From: an uncultured Ruminococcus sp.
GTDB taxonomy: Bacteria; Bacillota; Clostridia; Oscillospirales; Acutalibacteraceae
Direction of reading: 5' to 3'
Length of the DNA: 9,327 nucleotides
Assembly (NCBI GenBank): GCA_902803125.1
Contig: CADCOZ010000026.1
Span: 1 to 9,327 of the forward strand
Under the pieces are notes generated by a model, which saw only the letters and a list, made by a program, of their open reading frames with translations, did not search any database and was not told where the DNA came from. Positions 6,991 to 9,327 of the stretch are shown in pieces. The position numbers and the translations under genes were made by a program. Every line of letters starts with the position of its first letter. Positions within the stretch are counted from its first letter, which is position 1.

Positions 6991-8111
6991 CCCCTCCCCC
7001 AAGTGGCTGACCTAAAAGAAAAGCTAACCACAAACAGAATAGACAGCAGAAGGAGAGCAACCGAACCGATAGCCGACATGGAGAACCATTTGGCCTGTAC
7101 GGCACCACTCACCGCAAAGACGGAAGCTGTCTGAGGGAAAAAGCGGTCTGCTGTATATACTATGCCGGCAGAGAGTAATCCGTTCATGGCTCTAAACAGC
7201 AAATAACGCTTCTTGTTCATAGGCATTTTGCCTGCCATCGTCAGTATCTGACCGTGTACACACAGACCGCCAAAACCGGTCGCCAAGGCCATGAGCCAAA
7301 GAGGACAGCCGCCTTGACCGATGCCTTGACAAGCTATCGTGACCTCCATAACGATATGAAACACATTATTGGCTATCGGATAGGACAAGCCGCAGGCCAT
7401 CAGCACGTTTTTTACCGCTGAACATAAGCCTGTTCGTTCACATAGTGCCAATACCATCGAAAAGAAAGCAATAAACGCTGTCATGTTCAGCAGGGATTTG
7501 GCCGCCCCGGAACAGGATACCATAAACGCTTCTGTCATGCTGACCGATGGCACATCTGCCTGCTGACGGTTACCCTTTGGCTGAGGCTCTCCCAGCCAGC
7601 GGCCTGCCAAGCGGCCTAACAGCAGACCGGAAAAAAGCTGTGACAAAAACAGCAGGACACCGGCCTGCGGACTGTTCAGCAGTATCGTGCCGATACCCGT
7701 GATCAGAAAGGCGGGACCGGCTCCCACACAAAACAGCATCATCTGTTCCGCCTGACGGTCAGTGATTTTTTTCTGTTCCCACAGCACACGCACACAGCTG
7801 ACACCAACCGGATAGCCGCCTATGAAGCTGAAGATAATGGCACCTCCGGCACAGTCCGGCAGTCGATACCAATGCCTTATCACAAAGCCAAAGCATCCTT
7901 CAAGATACCGTCCAAAGCCTGACCGCATGAGGAAAGAGGACAGCACCATAAACGGAAACAATGACGGCACCAGCAGGTCACAGGCATAGGTCAGTCCCTT
8001 CTTTACGCCGGCCGCCGTATCAGCCGAAAAAAAGAGCATGAGAAACAAGAGGCCGCCCATCAGCAACACAGCCGTTACCGCCTTATAGCGGCTTTGATAG
8101 CCCTTCTTCAT
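6945..8111 (-). CDS. ylbJ: YlbJ (SpoVV) family sporulation membrane protein
   Basis: A 388-residue polytopic membrane protein with about eight to ten hydrophobic segments (for example 11-29, 45-62, 90-108, 126-143, 150-170, 206-224, 270-290, 345-366). Family signatures are LLVPSLFPFMVLSSFL (47-62), FIGGYPVG (96-103) and CVGAGPAFLI (128-137), typical of nucleoside-recognition-like gate domains. In Bacillus subtilis YlbJ/SpoVV is made in the mother cell and needed to move dipicolinic acid into the forespore. The ATG at 8111 follows a strong AGGGGGTGA site. The last 14 residues (375-388), including the stop, are encoded by repeat R2 copy A, so the native C-terminus may have been replaced. It is divergent from yqfC and probably cotranscribed with asnB. 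I found no convincing promoter for it. Confidence 0.9.
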   Translation of the reverse strand: MKKGYQSRYKAVTAVLLMGGLLFLMLFFSADTAAGVKKGLTYACDLLVPSLFPFMVLSSFLMRSGFGRYLEGCFGFVIRHWYRLPDCAGGAIIFSFIGGYPVGVSCVRVLWEQKKITDRQAEQMMLFCVGAGPAFLITGIGTILLNSPQAGVLLFLSQLFSGLLLGRLAGRWLGEPQPKGNRQQADVPSVSMTEAFMVSCSGAAKSLLNMTAFIAFFSMVLALCERTGLCSAVKNVLMACGLSYPIANNVFHIVMEVTIACQGIGQGGCPLWLMALATGFGGLCVHGQILTMAGKMPMNKKRYLLFRAMNGLLSAGIVYTADRFFPQTASVFAVSGAVQAKWFSMSAIGSVALLLLSILFVVSFSFRSATWGRGKLKTQSLFQNSLTF

Positions 8112-8169
8112 ATCCCATCACCCCCTATCAATATATGCGGTTTCTGTCCGTAAATGCTTCAGGTCCGGT

Positions 8170-8198
8170 GAATAAAGCCGCCGCTGATGGCATACAAT
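8170..8198 (+). promoter_or_regulatory. Candidate sigma-E promoter for yqfC-yqfD
   Basis: GAATAAA (8170-8176), a 14-nt spacer, then CATACAAT (8191-8198). The -10 matches the Bacillus sigma-E consensus CATACAHT fully; the -35 matches KMATATT at five of seven positions, and the spacing is canonical. Transcription would start near 8205. Control by mother-cell sigma-E is known for yqfC and yqfD in Bacillus, which supports the call. The leader would then contain the whole R1 repeat copy D before yqfC. Confidence 0.65.
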
Positions 8199-8203
8199 CA
8201 AGC

Positions 8204-8280
8204 AGGTGGTTAGTGGAATTGTTGATATCCCAAAGCCCAAAGCTCTGCGTTAGAATACTATTCACTAACCACTATTCACT
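8204..8280 (-). repeat. R1 heptad-phased repeat element, copy D (inverted relative to copy C)
   Basis: Read on the minus strand from 8280, it aligns block by block with copy C at 4969-5045: three AGTGRWT-type heptads, an identical TAACGCA block followed by GAGCTTT, a GGGCTTT variant, and CAACAATTCCAC. Differences are substitutions only, and no gap is needed over 68 bp. The central hairpin of copy C is weaker here because of base changes. It lies between the predicted sigma-E start site and the yqfC ribosome-binding site, in the 189-bp gap between ylbJ and yqfC. Confidence 0.85.
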
Positions 8281-8300
8281 ATACTAAAGGGAGGGACAGT

Positions 8301-8564
8301 ATGAAGCAAAAAAAGAAGCCGGTCAAACGGCCGCAAACCATGCTTGGTGCCTATCTCGGCGGGGTACATATGGATATCAGCAGCAACCGTGAGGTCATCT
8401 TTGAAGGCAGTAAAGGCATTTTAGAGTATAACGACCACACCATTAAACTCAGCGCAGGCCGTTATGTGGTTGCTTTCCACGGCAGAGGGCTTCACATCCA
8501 TACCATGAACGAGAAGGACATTGTCATTCACGGCTTTCTGACATCCATTGAATACATAAGCTAA
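8301..8564 (+). CDS. yqfC: YqfC, YabP/YqfC-family sporulation protein
   Basis: A small soluble protein of 87 residues, the usual size for YqfC. It has a basic N-terminus (MKQKKKPVKR), then a beta-rich body with REVIFEGSKGILEYNDHTIKL (about 30-50) and the ending IVIHGFLTSIEYI (about 74-86), which fit the YabP/YqfC family. In Bacillus the gene belongs to the sigma-E regulon and is needed for normal spore formation; its molecular role is not established. The start follows a strong AAGGGAGG ribosome-binding site. yqfD follows on the same strand, as in many spore formers, but here the two are separated by repeat R2 copy B. Confidence 0.9.
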   Translation: MKQKKKPVKRPQTMLGAYLGGVHMDISSNREVIFEGSKGILEYNDHTIKLSAGRYVVAFHGRGLHIHTMNEKDIVIHGFLTSIEYIS

Positions 8565-8568
8565 GGAA

Positions 8569-8661
8569 AAAGCTCAAAGCCTCTTTCAAAATTTGCTGAC
8601 TTTTTGACCTATATCATTATTATTTATTCTTTATTATTTATTATTTATTTCTGGTGGTGAG
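8569..8661 (+). repeat. R2 heptad-phased repeat element, copy B
   Basis: A 93-bp element filling almost the whole 102-bp gap between yqfC and yqfD, starting 4 nt after the yqfC stop and ending in the GGTGAG of the yqfD ribosome-binding site. It is inverted relative to copy A. It lacks copy A's AAAACCC unit and has five rather than four TATTATT-like units (8618-8652), so both copies keep the same total length. It has no strong hairpin followed by a T-tract, so it does not look like a terminator. Confidence 0.9.
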
Positions 8662-8666
8662 ATAGC

Positions 8667-9327
8667 ATGATGATCGTTAGGATGCTGCGATGGTTATTCG
8701 GCTATATCCGATTTTCGGTTGACGGTTCCTTTCCGGAACGCTTTTTGAATGCCGCCGCCAGACGGGGCGTAAATCTATGGGGACTGACACGGGAAAACGG
8801 CTTTATCACCGCTATGACCCGACAAAGCGAAAAGGCTTCCCTTTTCGATATTGCCCAAAAGACGGATACCACTATACAGGATATCCAATATTTCGGTTGC
8901 CCTCATCGGCTCCGACAGTACCGTTACCGCTGTGGTCTGTTAGTCGGACTGATACTATGCGGTGCAGGCTGTCATATTCTTTCCGGTATGGTGTGGAGCA
9001 TCAGCGTTCGCACACCGGCTCTCATCAACGAATATGAGGTTCGCCAAATGCTGGCCGAAGAAGGACTGACCGAAGGGACACCAACTGACAGCATAGATGT
9101 TTCCGATATGATTCACCAACTGTCGGTCAATGATAAGCGTATCAGCTGGATGACCGTCAATATTACAGATACCCATGCAGAAGTCAACATCAGTCCGAAC
9201 CTGAACGCTGTGGTGGAGCAAAAAGAAGCCGTTCCGCTCAGCAATATGAAATCCATCGCTGACGGAACGGTAACAAAAGTGGAAGTTTATCAAGGCACGG
9301 CCAATGTCAAGGTTGGGGACGGTATCC
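8667..9327 (+). CDS. yqfD: YqfD family sporulation protein, partial at right edge
   Basis: The first 220 residues of a YqfD-type membrane protein; the family is usually near 400 residues, so about half is missing. Visible are an N-terminal region with RRGVNLWGL (32-40), a single membrane segment (about 89-110), then an extracytoplasmic part with RISWMTVNITDTHAEV (158-173) and the ADGTVTKVEV and GTANVKVGDG segments (198-219), which fit the family's hairpin-like domain. The role in Bacillus is in sporulation under sigma-E; the mechanism is not known to me. Two in-frame ATG codons follow each other (8667, 8670), preceded by GGTGGTGAG; I chose the first. It is probably cotranscribed with yqfC through the R2 repeat. 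Confidence 0.9.
   Translation, partial: MMIVRMLRWLFGYIRFSVDGSFPERFLNAAARRGVNLWGLTRENGFITAMTRQSEKASLFDIAQKTDTTIQDIQYFGCPHRLRQYRYRCGLLVGLILCGAGCHILSGMVWSISVRTPALINEYEVRQMLAEEGLTEGTPTDSIDVSDMIHQLSVNDKRISWMTVNITDTHAEVNISPNLNAVVEQKEAVPLSNMKSIADGTVTKVEVYQGTANVKVGDGI

Noticed and set aside
8130..8157. Possible sigma-E promoter for ylbJ on the minus strand (GCATTTA, 13 nt, CATATATT)
   Set aside because: Transcription would start near 8123, inside the ribosome-binding site, leaving too short a leader; the match is also imperfect.
8777..9037. Open frames overlapping yqfD (plus 8777-9037, minus 9293-8955)
   Set aside because: They are out-of-frame shadows of yqfD, whose own frame stays open from 8667 to the right edge and matches its family.
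1..9327. CRISPR array, tRNA, rRNA, transposase or prophage genes
   Set aside because: I looked for regularly spaced repeats and for such genes and found none; the array of this system should lie left of the window.

Overview
The window looks like chromosomal DNA of an endospore-forming member of the Firmicutes, most likely Clostridia, with roughly balanced base composition. The evidence is three sporulation genes (ylbJ, yqfC, yqfD) with strong Shine-Dalgarno sites, next to a type I-C CRISPR-Cas operon of the kind common in that class. I cannot name a genus from the sequence.

Left part (1-4827, minus strand): the start of a type I-C cas operon. A consensus sigma-A promoter at 4827-4799 drives cas3 (HD nuclease fused to helicase), then cas5c (Cascade subunit and the likely crRNA-processing enzyme), then cas8c, which runs off the left edge. 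The expected cas7c, cas4, cas1, cas2 and the CRISPR array would lie beyond position 1; no array is present here. Cas5c processes crRNA, Cas5c and Cas8c join the Cascade surveillance complex, and Cas3 degrades the target it marks.

Middle part (4885-8111, minus strand): ylbJ followed by a glutamine-dependent asparagine synthetase (asnB), ending in a Rho-independent terminator at 4922-4885 that separates this unit from the cas promoter. Right part (8170-9327, plus strand): yqfC and yqfD, divergent from ylbJ and preceded by a good match to a sporulation sigma-E promoter. YqfD runs off the right edge. YlbJ, YqfC and YqfD are all mother-cell sporulation proteins in relatives.

The most unusual content is between the genes. 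Each of the five intergenic gaps contains an element built in 7-bp steps. There are three kinds: a TTAATTG triplet (2257-2277), an element here called R1 (4969-5045 and, inverted, 8280-8204), and an element called R2 (6990-6898 and, inverted, 8569-8661). Copies differ by base changes or by gain or loss of exactly one 7-bp unit, and R1 and R2 share the unit AAAGCTC (GAGCTTT on the other strand). R2 runs into the ribosome-binding site of asnB and of yqfD, and one copy supplies the last 14 codons of ylbJ. I do not recognise a named family that fits; the closest idea I know of is the heptanucleotide STRR repeats of cyanobacteria.
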